Positions 54,536-64,000 of a stretch of 64,000 nt of DNA are shown here, piece after piece; the first letter of the stretch is position 1, and each line of letters opens with the position of its first letter. Position numbers and translations under genes: made by a program. The stretch lies in the NCBI GenBank assembly GCA_944388865.1, contig CALXKM010000002.1, forward strand, positions 1 through 64,000, in the 5' to 3' direction. The notes beneath the pieces were generated by a model, which worked only from the letters and a program-made list of their open reading frames with translations, was not told where the DNA came from and ran no database searches. Source of the stretch: an uncultured Duodenibacillus sp. Lineage in GTDB: Bacteria; Pseudomonadota; Gammaproteobacteria; Burkholderiales; Burkholderiaceae_F.

Positions 54536-55183
54536 ATGAGCCAGTTTGTTTTACCCAAGCTTAACTACGAGTTGAACGCGCTTGCTCCTGTACTGAGTGA
54601 AGAAGCCATGCAGTACCACTATGGCAAGCATCACCAGACGTATATCAATAATCTCAACAACCTCATCAAGGGCACTCAGTACGAGGCCGAATCTCTCAGA
54701 GAAATCATCAAAACGAGTCAGGGCCCGATCTTCAACAATGCGGCTCAGGTCTACAACCACGCCTTTTTCTGGCAGTGCTTGACGCCCAATGGCGGCGGAG
54801 TTCCGACTGGCGATCTGTTGGCCGCTATTGAAAAGAAGTGGGGATCGTTTGATGGGTTCAAAGAGCAGTTCTGTGCAGAAGCAGCAGCCAATTTCGGCTC
54901 TGGCTGGACATGGCTTGTCAAGCGGCTGGACGGCGAGCTCGAAATCTATTCGACCTCGAACGCCGGCACGCCTCTGACTGAACACATGAAGCCTATCCTT
55001 GCGATTGATGTTTGGGAACATGCCTACTACATTGATTACCGCAATGATCGCGCAGCCTTCATTCGTGCTTTCTTTGAAAAGCTTGTGAATTGGGATTTTG
55101 CACAGCGTCGATTTGCGGGCGAGCCCTGTGATTGCAACTGCAAGGAAGAGGGCGGGTGCTGCTGCGGCTCTTGCGGCGCCTGA
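54536..55183 (+). CDS. sodB: Iron-type superoxide dismutase with Cys-rich C-terminal tail
   Basis: A 215-residue Fe/Mn superoxide dismutase, Fe-type by overall likeness to SodB. Metal ligands are visible: His in AMQYHYGKHHQTYINNLNN near 27, His in QVYNHAFFWQCLTPNGG near 74, and Asp/His in AIDVWEHAYYIDYRNDR near 157-161. The core ends near residue 193, the length of E. coli SodB. About 20 extra residues follow with seven Cys in 16 positions (CDCNC...CCCGSC), reminiscent of a metal-binding tail. The translation start region is identical over 18 nt to that of rubrerythrin and complementary to the candidate sRNA. Confidence 0.95.
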   Translation: MSQFVLPKLNYELNALAPVLSEEAMQYHYGKHHQTYINNLNNLIKGTQYEAESLREIIKTSQGPIFNNAAQVYNHAFFWQCLTPNGGGVPTGDLLAAIEKKWGSFDGFKEQFCAEAAANFGSGWTWLVKRLDGELEIYSTSNAGTPLTEHMKPILAIDVWEHAYYIDYRNDRAAFIRAFFEKLVNWDFAQRRFAGEPCDCNCKEEGGCCCGSCGA

Positions 55184-55241
55184 GTCTCTTAACGGTTGAT
55201 GAAAGCCTCCGCGGTTATTTGGCCGCGGTGATTGAAGCGAC

Positions 55242-55287
55242 AAAAAACGAAAACGCGGACTTCTGGAGAGTTCGCGTTTTCGTTTGG
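55242..55287. terminator. Hairpin between sodB and the convergent DUF192 gene
   Basis: AACGAAAACGCG (55246-55257) pairs perfectly with CGCGTTTTCGTT (55273-55284). On the minus strand it ends in TTTTTT, making a good terminator for the DUF192 gene; it can also serve sodB. A CCGCGG repeat pair lies just upstream (55209-55228). Confidence 0.75.
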
Positions 55288-55291
55288 AACC

Positions 55292-55747
55292 TTAGGGTTT
55301 CTTGCAGAAATTAGGGTTCAATAAATCCTTAATGACCTGGCCGGTGGATACGTTGTGCCTGGCAAACCAACCGGCATTCATTTCAATAACAAAAAGCGCA
55401 TGGCCTCTTGAGCGGTGCAGGTTGAGCGTTGCCTTTTTCATAGATTCAATGTTGAGAATGCGACCGCATGGGTCGACAAAGGCGGCGTCTAGATCAATGA
55501 GCGTGTTTTTCATCCACATGGCGACGCTTCTGGGTTCGGAAAACACAAAGAGCATGCCGTGGTTGTCAGCAAGGTGTTCGCGGTTCATGAGCCCGGTGCG
55601 CTGCTCGATGGCTGTGGAGGCGATTTCAAGTTCAACGCGCTCAGCGCCGATTTCTAGTGTTGTCATGCCCGCAGCAGATGCGGCAGTAGCTATAAGAGAC
55701 ATCAGCGACAGGCCAAAGAGTACTCGTTGAATGAACGATGTCGTCAT
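55292..55747 (-). CDS. DUF192 family exported protein
   Basis: A 151-residue protein with an N-terminal signal peptide (hydrophobic FGLSLMSLIATAASA, likely cleaved after ASA). The DUF192 domain follows: VELEIASTAIEQRTGLMNRE near 37, GMLFVFSEPRSVAMWMKNTL near 62 and FVIEMNAGWFARHNVSTGQV near 118. The function of DUF192 is unknown. The start at 55747 is preferred for a compact signal peptide; 55771 is also possible. It is divergent from the PagP-like gene. Confidence 0.82.
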   Translation of the reverse strand: MTTSFIQRVLFGLSLMSLIATAASAAGMTTLEIGAERVELEIASTAIEQRTGLMNREHLADNHGMLFVFSEPRSVAMWMKNTLIDLDAAFVDPCGRILNIESMKKATLNLHRSRGHALFVIEMNAGWFARHNVSTGQVIKDLLNPNFCKKP

Positions 55748-55924
55748 AGTGAAGACAGGCAAAAATTTCATAGATCGGCCGAGTATACACACGTGAGCTT
55801 TTTGGCCGGTCAGAAAAGCGTAGAAGAAAGTGTGCCGAGTCTTTGTCTGTTAAGCTTGTGCCTTCATAAAGAAGAGTCAACGCAAGTCGGCTCCTTAGAG
55901 TCTTTAGCTTTCAACACAAAGAAG

Positions 55925-57061
55925 ATGAGTTTTCCCATGCCTGTTGCTTGTAAAAGAACCTTTCTCTCAGCCGTTTGCGCTTTGCTTGTTATTTCAGAAG
56001 CGGCGGTTGCAGGTTTTCTGGAAGATGCCGCCGCAACGTTGCCCGGAGGTCTGGCAGCGCCTTCCGAGAGCTTTGCCCAAGCGCAGCTTTCTGGGTTTAA
56101 GGAAATTCTTGACAAGGGACGTGATGGCGTGGCTTTCGGCATTTGGACTGAACATCCGGCCTTTGACTACGATAATCGCTCAGAAGAAAATGCACTGCCC
56201 TTCGGCGGCGGTCTCGTGCGAACGATGATTGATGAAAAAGGCAATGAGCGCATGCTTTTTGGGCTGGTGTTTGCGGATTCCCACTATTATCCCGAGCCCA
56301 CCATCGGCTACAGTTGGGTGGCGCGCTGGCCTGTGAGCCAAAAATATCACGTAGGTGCAGGCTACCTGTTGGGGTTGACATTTCGTGAGGACTATCACTG
56401 GCTTCCCATTCCGCTGCCTTTGCCGGTTGTCAAAGCGGGTACTGACGATGTCGGCCTTTACATGACATACATTCCGTTTACGAATGTCTTTTTCTTCTAC
56501 GGCACGGTGGCAACCGACAGCATTGAAAACAGACTGCTGCCGACGTTTGAAGGTTCGCCCTTTGCAAATAAGCTTGAGCTTTATGGCGCCTGGATGCGAG
56601 AAAAGACGGACTCTGCCACCGAGCGCGGCTACATGGTGAGTTCTGATGCGGGTTATCTGCTGGGAGCTCGGTATTTTGTCGGCGTGAATTGGGCGCTTGA
56701 CTTTACATACGGCGAGAGCGATCACGATACGAGGTATCAGGGCAGAACAGACAAAACATTTGAACACACAACCTATTCAGCGGCGCTGCAGTATCACGTC
56801 AATTTGGCCGAATCTTTGAGAATGCACGCTGGGCTTGGCATCGGATACGGCAAGTGGGAGCAAAAAGACGGCGGCATTGACGAGGACTCGGTATTTCCTG
56901 TTGTGCAGCTCGGCGGTACATGGGCTGTAACGGACCGCATGCGGGTATTGGCCGGCATCAACATGATGTTTCCGCGCTACCACAATGTTGCTCCGCAGGG
57001 GGATGTAATGTTTCGCCCCTTCCCTGTGCAAATGTACGTGGGAGCGGGGTTTGCCTTTTGA
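55925..57061 (+). CDS. PagP-like lipid A palmitoyltransferase domain fused to a second predicted beta-barrel
   Basis: A 378-residue outer-membrane protein. A signal peptide (CKRTFLSAVCALLVISEAAV then AG) is followed by residues about 60-200 that align by eye with PagP. These include GIWTEHPAFDYDN (His77, the PagP active-site His), LFGLVFADSHYYPEP (Asp118-Ser119, matching PagP Asp-Ser), GYSWVARWPVSQKYHVGAGY and PIPLPLPVVKAG with YMTYIP. PagP moves palmitate from phospholipid to lipid A and normally ends there. Here about 175 more residues continue with alternating hydrophobic strands, Gly/Tyr-rich turns and a final Phe, as in small OmpW/OmpA-like barrels. The start (55925) gives the signal peptide at the N-terminus. 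The fusion is unusual. Confidence 0.8.
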   Translation: MSFPMPVACKRTFLSAVCALLVISEAAVAGFLEDAAATLPGGLAAPSESFAQAQLSGFKEILDKGRDGVAFGIWTEHPAFDYDNRSEENALPFGGGLVRTMIDEKGNERMLFGLVFADSHYYPEPTIGYSWVARWPVSQKYHVGAGYLLGLTFREDYHWLPIPLPLPVVKAGTDDVGLYMTYIPFTNVFFFYGTVATDSIENRLLPTFEGSPFANKLELYGAWMREKTDSATERGYMVSSDAGYLLGARYFVGVNWALDFTYGESDHDTRYQGRTDKTFEHTTYSAALQYHVNLAESLRMHAGLGIGYGKWEQKDGGIDEDSVFPVVQLGGTWAVTDRMRVLAGINMMFPRYHNVAPQGDVMFRPFPVQMYVGAGFAF

Positions 57062-57481
57062 TCAAACGGTTGAGGTCAGAAATTTATTGTTTCTCAACTC
57101 ATAGAATCGGGCAGGATACAAGGCAAAGTCTGCAGTTTGGTTCAAAGAGGTTTTTCGGCCAGAGCATCGCTGTATTTCTGAGGAAGTATGAGCCAAAGCC
57201 GTAAGAGCGAATTCAAAACCTCGTGAGGTGCTAGTGTTTACCCTTCTCTTTTGAATAAAAGTTGCCTCTCGGTGAGAAAAAATGCTGTTGCAGGCGTAAT
57301 CTAGCGCGTGCAGTCGGCATTGCCGGGCAGAAAGGATTTTGGTCTGTCCGTGCGCGCCAACATGCCGGGACGGCGCACTATTATCCGATCAAATCGCCGT
57401 CGCGGCCTTTGTTTTCTCAAGTTGAACAGGCGTGGTTGCCTGTTCGGAAGACAGGGCAGAGGATATAGAAGGGAGTACGAA
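57062..57481. other. Long upstream region of the cold-shock gene
   Basis: 420 bp without a convincing gene. Near its end an 8-bp perfect hairpin (GAACAGGC/GCCTGTTC, 57424-57445) lies about 36 nt before the cold-shock start codon. Csp genes often have long structured 5' leaders that control translation by temperature, so part of this region is probably transcribed leader. No clear promoter was placed. Confidence 0.5.
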
Positions 57482-57688
57482 ATGGCTTATGGTGTTGTCA
57501 AATGGTTCAATGACGCCAAAGGGTTCGGATTCATCACCCCGGACGATGGCGGCGAGGATCTGTTTGTTCATTTCACCGCGATTGAAATCGAAGGCTTCAA
57601 GACGCTCAAAGAAGGTCAGAAAGTGAGTTTTGAAGTGGTTGCCGGCCCAAAAGGCAAGCAGGCAGCGCACGTCAAGCCTGAGAAGTGA
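57482..57688 (+). CDS. Cold-shock domain protein (CspA family)
   Basis: A 68-residue single cold-shock domain, an RNA/DNA-binding OB fold acting as RNA chaperone. RNP1 [10 protein letters not shown] and RNP2 LFVHFTAIE are intact, with [10 protein letters not shown] at the start and [10 protein letters not shown] at the end. The ATG at 57482 has GGGAG at ideal spacing; the longer in-frame extension upstream is leader. It is followed by a strong terminator. Confidence 0.95.
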   Translation: MAYGVVKWFNDAKGFGFITPDDGGEDLFVHFTAIEIEGFKTLKEGQKVSFEVVAGPKGKQAAHVKPEK

Positions 57689-57724
57689 TTTTTGCAAGAA
57701 GGCCGCTTTTTGCGGCTTGTCCAG

Positions 57725-57765
57725 AAAACGCCGTTTGGAAGAGATCCTTCGAAACGGCGTTTTTT
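57725..57765. terminator. Terminator between the cold-shock gene and icd
   Basis: A perfect 12-bp stem (AAAACGCCGTTT at 57725-57736, AAACGGCGTTTT at 57752-57763) with T and A flanks works in both directions between convergent genes. Confidence 0.88.
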
Positions 57766-57781
57766 AATTCGACTTGCTTGT

Positions 57782-59035
<1,254 letters not shown>

Positions 59036-59427
59036 CTTGTCGGCATCTCCTAGAGGTTCGTTGCAGCAGTTGTATTGTGGCACGCGCAGACGCGAGGCAT
59101 TGCGGCGTTGGCCTGTCGGAAAAAGTTTTTTGTCATCGGGTCTGGAAAATTTAGAGGGAATTCTGTAATATGACGCGTCTGATTTTCCCGTGCTTGCGGT
59201 TTCCCCGTTTTCCACTGAACCGACGAGCGTCAAGCGGGTTGAAAATCAACAGGAAATATACGGCGGGCTTTCTACTGATTTCAAACAGAGATCGGTTGGG
59301 GGCGACTGCCTCGTTTTTTTACTTTACGCAGCCGTTTCGTCAAATGCAGCTCCAACCTGTGTAAAGCGTGAGCGCCATCTCGCGCGAGACGAATCGCGAT
59401 GCGTTGCATTCATATTAGGTGAGAACA
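59036..59427. other. Divergent region between icd and rplM
   Basis: 392 bp. It holds promoters for icd (minus) and rplM (plus); a TGTAATATG -10-like element lies near 59165. Close to rplM a 12-bp palindrome TCTCGCGCGAGA (59378-59389) and nearby CGCG repeats suggest a structured ribosomal-protein leader. No gene was recognised. Confidence 0.5.
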
Positions 59428-59856
59428 ATGAAGACCTTCTCGGCCAAGCCGCTGGAAGTTCAGCGCGACTGGTACGTGGTCGATGGCAGCGATAAGGTGC
59501 TCGGCCGCCTTGCAGCCGAAATCGCACTGCGCTTGCGCGGCAAGCACAAGCCCGAATACACGCCGCATGTCGATACGGGCGACTACATCGTCGTGATCAA
59601 CGCTGACAAGCTCAAGCTGTCTGCTGAAAAAGCAGGCAAGAAGACCTACTACCGCCACACGGGCTATCCTGGCGGCGTGTACTCCACCACCTTTGCAGAA
59701 ATGCAGGCCAAGCATCCCGGACGTGCTCTGGAAATTGCCGTCAAGGGCATGCTCCCGAAGGGCCGTCTCGGCTACGCCATGATCAAGAAGCTCAAGATCT
59801 ACGCTGGCGCCGAACACCCGCATACTGCTCAGCAGCCCAAGGTTCTTGACATTTAA
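59428..59856 (+). CDS. rplM: 50S ribosomal protein L13
   Basis: A 142-residue L13, the E. coli length. [20 protein letters not shown] at the start, [20 protein letters not shown] near 27, [12 protein letters not shown] near 54, [13 protein letters not shown] near 76, and [20 protein letters not shown] near 108 are conserved. The start at 59428 follows AGGTGAGAACA; an in-frame GTG at 59419 lies inside that ribosome-binding site and is rejected. First gene of the usual rplM-rpsI pair. Confidence 0.97.
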   Translation: MKTFSAKPLEVQRDWYVVDGSDKVLGRLAAEIALRLRGKHKPEYTPHVDTGDYIVVINADKLKLSAEKAGKKTYYRHTGYPGGVYSTTFAEMQAKHPGRALEIAVKGMLPKGRLGYAMIKKLKIYAGAEHPHTAQQPKVLDI

Positions 59857-59867
59857 GGTGGACAAAG

Positions 59868-60260
59868 ATGATCGGTAACTACAACTACGGCACCGGCCGT
59901 CGCAAGAGCTCGGTGGCTCGCGTGTTCATCAAGCGCGGCACGGGCAAGATCGTGATCAATGGTCGTGAACTCAACGACTTTTTTAAGCGCGAAACCGGCC
60001 GCATGATCGTCATGCAGCCTCTGCAGCTCACGGACAATGTTGAAACGTTTGACATCATGGTCAACGTGAGCGGCGGCGGCGAATCCGGCCAGGCTGGCGC
60101 TGTCCGTCACGGCATTACCCGCGCTCTGATCGACTACGATGCTGGTCTGAAGGCTACGCTGTCGGCTGCCGGCCTCGTAACTCGCGATGCTCGCGAAGTC
60201 GAACGCAAGAAGGTTGGTCTGCGCAAGGCCCGCCGCGCCAAGCAGTTCAGCAAGCGCTAA
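59868..60260 (+). CDS. rpsI: 30S ribosomal protein S9
   Basis: A 130-residue S9. [20 protein letters not shown] near 6, [19 protein letters not shown] near 66, and the C-terminal [17 protein letters not shown], whose last Arg reaches the P-site tRNA, are typical. It begins 11 nt after rplM and ends before a terminator. Confidence 0.98.
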   Translation: MIGNYNYGTGRRKSSVARVFIKRGTGKIVINGRELNDFFKRETGRMIVMQPLQLTDNVETFDIMVNVSGGGESGQAGAVRHGITRALIDYDAGLKATLSAAGLVTRDAREVERKKVGLRKARRAKQFSKR

Positions 60261-60336
60261 TTTTTCAAGCATGCAAATGCGTGTATGCTCTGTTTGCTTT
60301 CGGGCGCAGGGCTCGCGCATTTGGTGCGGGAAAAGA

Positions 60337-60376
60337 AAATCGCCACGCTCGGAAAAGAGTTGTGGCGATTTTTTCA
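60337..60376 (+). terminator. Terminator of rplM-rpsI
   Basis: A 10-bp stem (AAATCGCCAC at 60337-60346, GTGGCGATTT at 60362-60371) is followed by TTTTC. Confidence 0.82.
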
Positions 60377-60425
60377 TCTTTGAATAAGGTGAAAAAGTGA
60401 AAAGCAAGGGAAGGGAGAATCGCAA

Positions 60426-61499
60426 ATGACGCACAGTGAAAAGATCAAAGTCGGCATTGTTGGCGCCACCGGCTATACAGGCGTAGAGCTGCTGCGCATC
60501 TTGGTCAAGCATCCGCAGGCAGAGCTTTGCGTGATTACATCAAGAAGCGATGCAGGAAAACCTGTGACCGAGATGTTTGCGTCTTTGCGAGGATATCTGG
60601 ATGATCTTCGTTTTGCTTCGCCTCAAGAAGCCGATCTTAAGAAGTGCGATGTGGTGTTTTTTGCGACGCCTCACGGCATTGCGATGAGCATGGCTAGAGA
60701 GCTTCTCAAGGCCGGCGTCAAGATCATTGATCTCGCGGCGGATTTTCGTTTGAAGGATCAAGACGAGTTCACGCGCTGGTACAAGATTAAGCATGCATGT
60801 CCGGATCTTTTGGCCGAAGCTGTCTACGGACAGCCTGAAACCATGAGGGAAAAGCTCAAATCTGCGCGAATTGCGGGCATGGCTGGGTGCTATCCGACTT
60901 CCATTGAGCTGGGGCTTTTGCCGTTGATGGAGTATGAAAGAGAGCATCCGGGAACGTTTGATCTGCAAACCATTATTGCCGACAGCAAATCGGGAATTTC
61001 TGGCTCGGGAAAAAAATCCGACGTGAGTTTGATTACGGCAGAGATGGCAGACAACTTTCATGCCTACGGTCTCAAGGGGCATCGGCATCAACCAGAAATT
61101 GTCCAGCAGCTGAGGCTTTTAAGCGGCAATGACGCCCTGGACATGACTTTTGTTCCCCACTTGCTTCCTACGATTCGAGGCATTCACTCGACGATTTATG
61201 TGCGCTTGAAGGACGCCGCCAATCCGCTTGATTTTCAAAAGCTCTATGACGATCGCTTTGCTGATGAGTACTTTGTAGATGTCATGCCCGCTGGTTCTCA
61301 TCCCGAAACGCGATCCGTGCGTGGCTCAAACTTTCTGAGGCTTGCCGTGCACAGACCAGGCGGAAAGGATCTCATCGTGGTGCTCGCGGTTGAGGACAAC
61401 TTGGTCAAGGGAGCAGCTGGACAGGCCGTACAGACCATGAACATCATGTTCGGACTGGATGAAAAGTCCGGACTTGACTGGCCGGCTCTGATCCCCTGA
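60426..61499 (+). CDS. argC: N-acetyl-gamma-glutamyl-phosphate reductase
   Basis: A 357-residue NADPH-dependent reductase of arginine synthesis. The Rossmann motif [18 protein letters not shown] is near 9. The catalytic Cys lies in [19 protein letters not shown] near 157. [17 protein letters not shown] near 193, [12 protein letters not shown] near 219 and [18 protein letters not shown] near 241 match the family, which is the long ArgC type 1. The ribosome-binding site GGGAG precedes the ATG at 60426. Other arg genes are not in the window. Confidence 0.95.
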   Translation: MTHSEKIKVGIVGATGYTGVELLRILVKHPQAELCVITSRSDAGKPVTEMFASLRGYLDDLRFASPQEADLKKCDVVFFATPHGIAMSMARELLKAGVKIIDLAADFRLKDQDEFTRWYKIKHACPDLLAEAVYGQPETMREKLKSARIAGMAGCYPTSIELGLLPLMEYEREHPGTFDLQTIIADSKSGISGSGKKSDVSLITAEMADNFHAYGLKGHRHQPEIVQQLRLLSGNDALDMTFVPHLLPTIRGIHSTIYVRLKDAANPLDFQKLYDDRFADEYFVDVMPAGSHPETRSVRGSNFLRLAVHRPGGKDLIVVLAVEDNLVKGAAGQAVQTMNIMFGLDEKSGLDWPALIP

Positions 61500-61576
61500 G
61501 GCAAAGAAAAGCCCTATATGTTGCATTTCGATGCATTCGGCATTTTGCGCGGGGCAAATTGCAGCTTTAGTTTCCG

Positions 61577-61582
61577 TATAAT
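61577..61582 (+). promoter_or_regulatory. Putative -10 of the yajC-secD promoter
   Basis: A perfect TATAAT lies 57 nt before the yajC start. The -35 at 17-nt spacing is poor, so the promoter call rests mainly on the -10 hexamer. Confidence 0.45.
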
Positions 61583-61639
61583 CTCACAGATTCGGAGCCT
61601 AGAGCCCAAAAAATTTATTTATCAACAAAGAGGTTAGTT

Positions 61640-61987
61640 GTGTTTTTTATTTCTGACGCATGGGCCCAGACGGCCGATGCAGCCGCCGGCGGCATGAATG
61701 GTTTTCTCGTGCAGATCGTTCCGATCATTTTGATTTTCGTTGTGTTCTGGTTCTTCCTGATCCGTCCGCAGCAGAAGCGTCAAAAGGAACATCAGAAAAT
61801 GTGCGAGGCCCTTGCCAAGGGTGACGAGGTGATTACGGTTGGTGGCCTTGCCGGTCGCATTGCCGATGTGAACGACAAGTACATTGTGATCGAGATCAGC
61901 CATGTCAACGACAAGGCCGTGACGATCACGATGCAGCGTGCTGCCGTGCAGACTGTTTTGCCGCGCGGTACCCTGAAGTCGATCTAA
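61640..61987 (+). CDS. yajC: Sec translocase accessory protein YajC
   Basis: A 115-residue single-span membrane protein that joins SecD and SecF. The N-terminus DAWAQTADAAAGG is followed by the helix FLVQIVPIILIFVVFWFFLI and the conserved RPQQKRQKEHQKMCEALAKG. VITVGGLAGRIADV and VTITMQRAAVQTVLPRGTL complete the cytoplasmic domain. The start is GTG at 61640 with AGAGG upstream. secD follows 299 nt downstream. Confidence 0.95.
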   Translation: MFFISDAWAQTADAAAGGMNGFLVQIVPIILIFVVFWFFLIRPQQKRQKEHQKMCEALAKGDEVITVGGLAGRIADVNDKYIVIEISHVNDKAVTITMQRAAVQTVLPRGTLKSI

Positions 61988-62003
61988 GGCTTGTCTATGG
62001 AAG

Positions 62004-62034
62004 CGGGCGCACCCCTAAAAAGGGACGGCGCCCG
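62004..62034 (+). terminator. Hairpin between yajC and secD
   Basis: A 7-bp GC stem CGGGCGC (62004-62010) with GCGCCCG (62028-62034), followed by TTTCGTGTT. The U-run is weak, so it may only reduce read-through. The rest of the 299-nt gap shows no gene. Confidence 0.4.
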
Positions 62035-62286
62035 TTTCGTGTTATGCAAGGGGCGCTTTTTTCTTTTTCAGAAAGAAGCGGCCTTTGTTTGAAGTCGGCT
62101 GAAGAGGTGCCTCTTTTAGGCCGCGCGAGCACGACCAATCGCAAAAAGATGGAGCGTGCGTTTTTGCTTTTCTGAGTCCGGGGGCTGGGCCGCAGCGAGT
62201 AGCATGAAAGATTTGCTCGGCTTGTCGGGGGCGGGGCCGTTTTTTCATTGACTTGCACCTAAGAACCCGTTTTCGGAGTTTTTTGA

Positions 62287-64000
62287 ATGAACCGATATCC
62301 ACTTTGGAAGTACATCATGATTGCAATGGTGCTCGTCATTGCCATGGTGTATACGTTGCCCAACTTCTATGGTGAGTCCCCTGCCGTGCAGGTGAGTTCG
62401 GCCAAGGCAACCGTCAAGGTCGACGAAGATGTCATGAAGCGCGTTGAAAGCGCCCTGAAGTCGGCCAATCTCACGCCCAACGGCGTTTTCTTCGAACAAG
62501 GCGCGCAGCAAAATACGGTGCGCGTGCGTTTTGATCCGACGGCTGCCGAGCAGCAGCTCAAGGCTCAGGCAGTGCTTGAGGCAACGCTAAATCCTGATCG
62601 CACCAACCCGAGCTACATCGTCGCTCCGAATTTGGTGCCCAATACGCCGAGCTGGCTTCTCGGCCTGAATGCCTTGCCGATGTATCTCGGCCTTGACTTG
62701 CGCGGCGGCGTGCACTTTTTGCTGCAAGTCGACATGCATGCGGCCATTGAAAAGCGCGCCGAAGCAACTGCCGCTGATCTGCGTACGCAGTTTCGTGATC
62801 AGCGCATTCGCCACACGGGCATCAGCCGCATCGGCAATGCGGTTGAAATTCGGTTCTCTGATGCACAGGAGCGCGCTCGCGCCAACGATTTGATGCGCTC
62901 GACGCAGCCTGATTTGGTGGTGACGGAGTCTGATGCGGGCGGTGCTTATCTTCTGCACGCAGAACTTTCGCAAAACGCCATCAAAAACGTTCAGGATTAT
63001 TCGCTCAAGCAGAATATTTCTACGCTGCACAACCGTATCAACGAGCTCGGCGTGGCCGAACCTGTGATTGCCCAGCAGGGGGCGGATCGCATCGTGGTGC
63101 AACTGCCCGGCGTTCAGGATACGGCAAAGGCCAAAGATATTCTTGGCCGCACGGCAACGCTTGAAGTGCGCATGGTCGACGACTCACCCGAGGCGCTCGC
63201 TCAGCTTGCCCAAGGCAATGTTCCCTTTGGCGACGAGCGCTATTTTGATCGCGACGGCAGGCCGATTCTCGTTAAGCGCCGCGTGGTCCTTACCGGCGAA
63301 AATTTAAATGATGCGCAGCCTGGCTTTGATTCTCAGACGCAGGAGCCGACGGTCAACCTGACGCTTGATAATCGCGGCGCGCGCATTTTCCGCGACGTCA
63401 CTCGCGACAATGTCGGCAAGCGCATGGCCATCATCCTGTTTGAAAAAGGTAAGGGCGAAGTTGTGACGGCACCTGTGATCCGTCAAGAGATCGCCGGCGG
63501 CCGCGTGCAGATTTCCGGCCGCATGACGACGATGGAAGCGACGGATACGGCGCTTTTGCTTAGAGCCGGTTCTTTGGCTGCTCCGATGGAGATCGTTGAA
63601 GAACGTCTGATCGGTCCCTCGCTTGGCGCAGACAACATCGCTGCGGGCTTTAAGTCTACGCTCTACGGCTTTTCGATCGTGGCGATCTTCATGATTCTCT
63701 ACTATCAGGTCTTCGGCATTGTTTCGGCTCTGAGCCTTTTGTGCAACGTTACCTGCTTGGTTGCATTGCTCTCAATGTTGCAGGCGACGCTGACGCTGCC
63801 TGGCATTGCCGCTATCGCTTTGACGCTGGGCATGGCAGTTGACGCAAACGTGCTCATCAATGAGCGCGTGCGTGAAGAGCTCAGAATCGGGCGAACGCCG
63901 CAGCTTGCCATTAGCGAAGGCTATGGAATGGCTTTTGCCACAATTCTTGACTCGAACGTCACCAGCTTGATTGCCGGCATTGCGCTGTTGATCTTCGGCT
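62287..64000 (+). CDS. secD: Protein translocase subunit SecD (3' end beyond the window)
   Basis: The first 571 residues of SecD, which with SecF uses the proton gradient to help pull proteins across the inner membrane. An N-terminal helix (YIMIAMVLVIAMVYTLPNFY) is followed by a large periplasmic part with LPMYLGLDLRGGVHFLLQVD near 132 (the D-LRGG signature), LHNRINELGVAEPVIAQQGA near 250 and AGSLAAPMEIVEERLIGPSL near 425. Helices then begin near 455, with ALTLGMAVDANVLINERVRE near 515 (conserved Asp). The frame is open to the window edge; the final part of the protein and secF lie beyond it. Confidence 0.96.
   Translation, partial: MNRYPLWKYIMIAMVLVIAMVYTLPNFYGESPAVQVSSAKATVKVDEDVMKRVESALKSANLTPNGVFFEQGAQQNTVRVRFDPTAAEQQLKAQAVLEATLNPDRTNPSYIVAPNLVPNTPSWLLGLNALPMYLGLDLRGGVHFLLQVDMHAAIEKRAEATAADLRTQFRDQRIRHTGISRIGNAVEIRFSDAQERARANDLMRSTQPDLVVTESDAGGAYLLHAELSQNAIKNVQDYSLKQNISTLHNRINELGVAEPVIAQQGADRIVVQLPGVQDTAKAKDILGRTATLEVRMVDDSPEALAQLAQGNVPFGDERYFDRDGRPILVKRRVVLTGENLNDAQPGFDSQTQEPTVNLTLDNRGARIFRDVTRDNVGKRMAIILFEKGKGEVVTAPVIRQEIAGGRVQISGRMTTMEATDTALLLRAGSLAAPMEIVEERLIGPSLGADNIAAGFKSTLYGFSIVAIFMILYYQVFGIVSALSLLCNVTCLVALLSMLQATLTLPGIAAIALTLGMAVDANVLINERVREELRIGRTPQLAISEGYGMAFATILDSNVTSLIAGIALLIFG

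Overview
The window looks like a chromosome segment of a host-associated betaproteobacterium (Burkholderiales, probably Sutterellaceae such as Sutterella or Parasutterella). This is inferred from the rRNA and housekeeping sequences, the ftsH-folP-glmM and yajC-secD arrangements, PagP and HemG homologues, and moderate base composition. No species assignment is possible by reading alone. No phage, plasmid, CRISPR array or classical insertion sequence was seen. One group II intron is present.

Layout. 1-700: end of an rRNA operon (23S, 5S, terminator). 0.8-2.7 kb: a TSUP exporter and a BASS-family transporter, the latter behind a highly structured leader. 3.0-11.3 kb: a tightly packed six-gene minus-strand operon. 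It joins a CDP-alcohol-type cytidylyltransferase, a FbpABC/PhnSTU-type ABC importer, a CDP-glycerol glycerophosphotransferase-like enzyme and a YidC-like/sulfatase-like fusion. It reads as a teichoic-acid-like or phosphonate-type surface decoration system and is the best candidate here for an undescribed system. 11.5-23.7 kb: tRNA-Asn, aminotransferase, uvrB, tyrosine phosphatase, gph, a Pit phosphate transporter with a run of Pho-box-like repeats, YhbY-like protein, rlmE, ftsH, folP. 23.8-26.0 kb: an AT-rich island (glf plus a glycosyltransferase) sitting between folP and glmM. 26-30.4 kb: glmM, alaS, a TusA-like protein.

30.4-33.8 kb: rmlB, rmlD, rmlC and a TRIC-type membrane protein on the minus strand. 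They are preceded by a separate short transcription unit with a Fur box, a promoter and a terminator, which looks like an iron-responsive small RNA. Two 8-nt segments of it are complementary to an 18-nt translation-start sequence shared exactly by the sodB and rubrerythrin genes of this window. 34-37.5 kb: queA, tgt, aroG; aroG has a classical Phe/Tyr leader-peptide attenuator. 37.8-45.3 kb: YheT-like hydrolase, VUT transporter, hemH, then grpE-dnaK-dnaJ with two RpoH-type promoters, and rubrerythrin.

45.35-47.24 kb: a group II (IIC-like) intron inserted just after the rubrerythrin terminator, its reverse transcriptase broken by a one-base frameshift. 47.2-52.2 kb: lrgAB-like pair, an AT-rich orphan glycosyltransferase, fadD, hemG. 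52.5-64 kb: infA, xseA, sodB with an unusual Cys-rich tail, a DUF192 protein, a PagP domain fused to a second predicted beta-barrel, a cold-shock protein, icd, rplM-rpsI, argC, yajC and the start of secD. Common themes are cell-surface construction (operon at 3-11 kb, Galf and rhamnose genes, PagP-like protein, SecD/YidC-like proteins) and iron/oxidative stress (Fur sRNA candidate, hemH, hemG, sodB, rubrerythrin).
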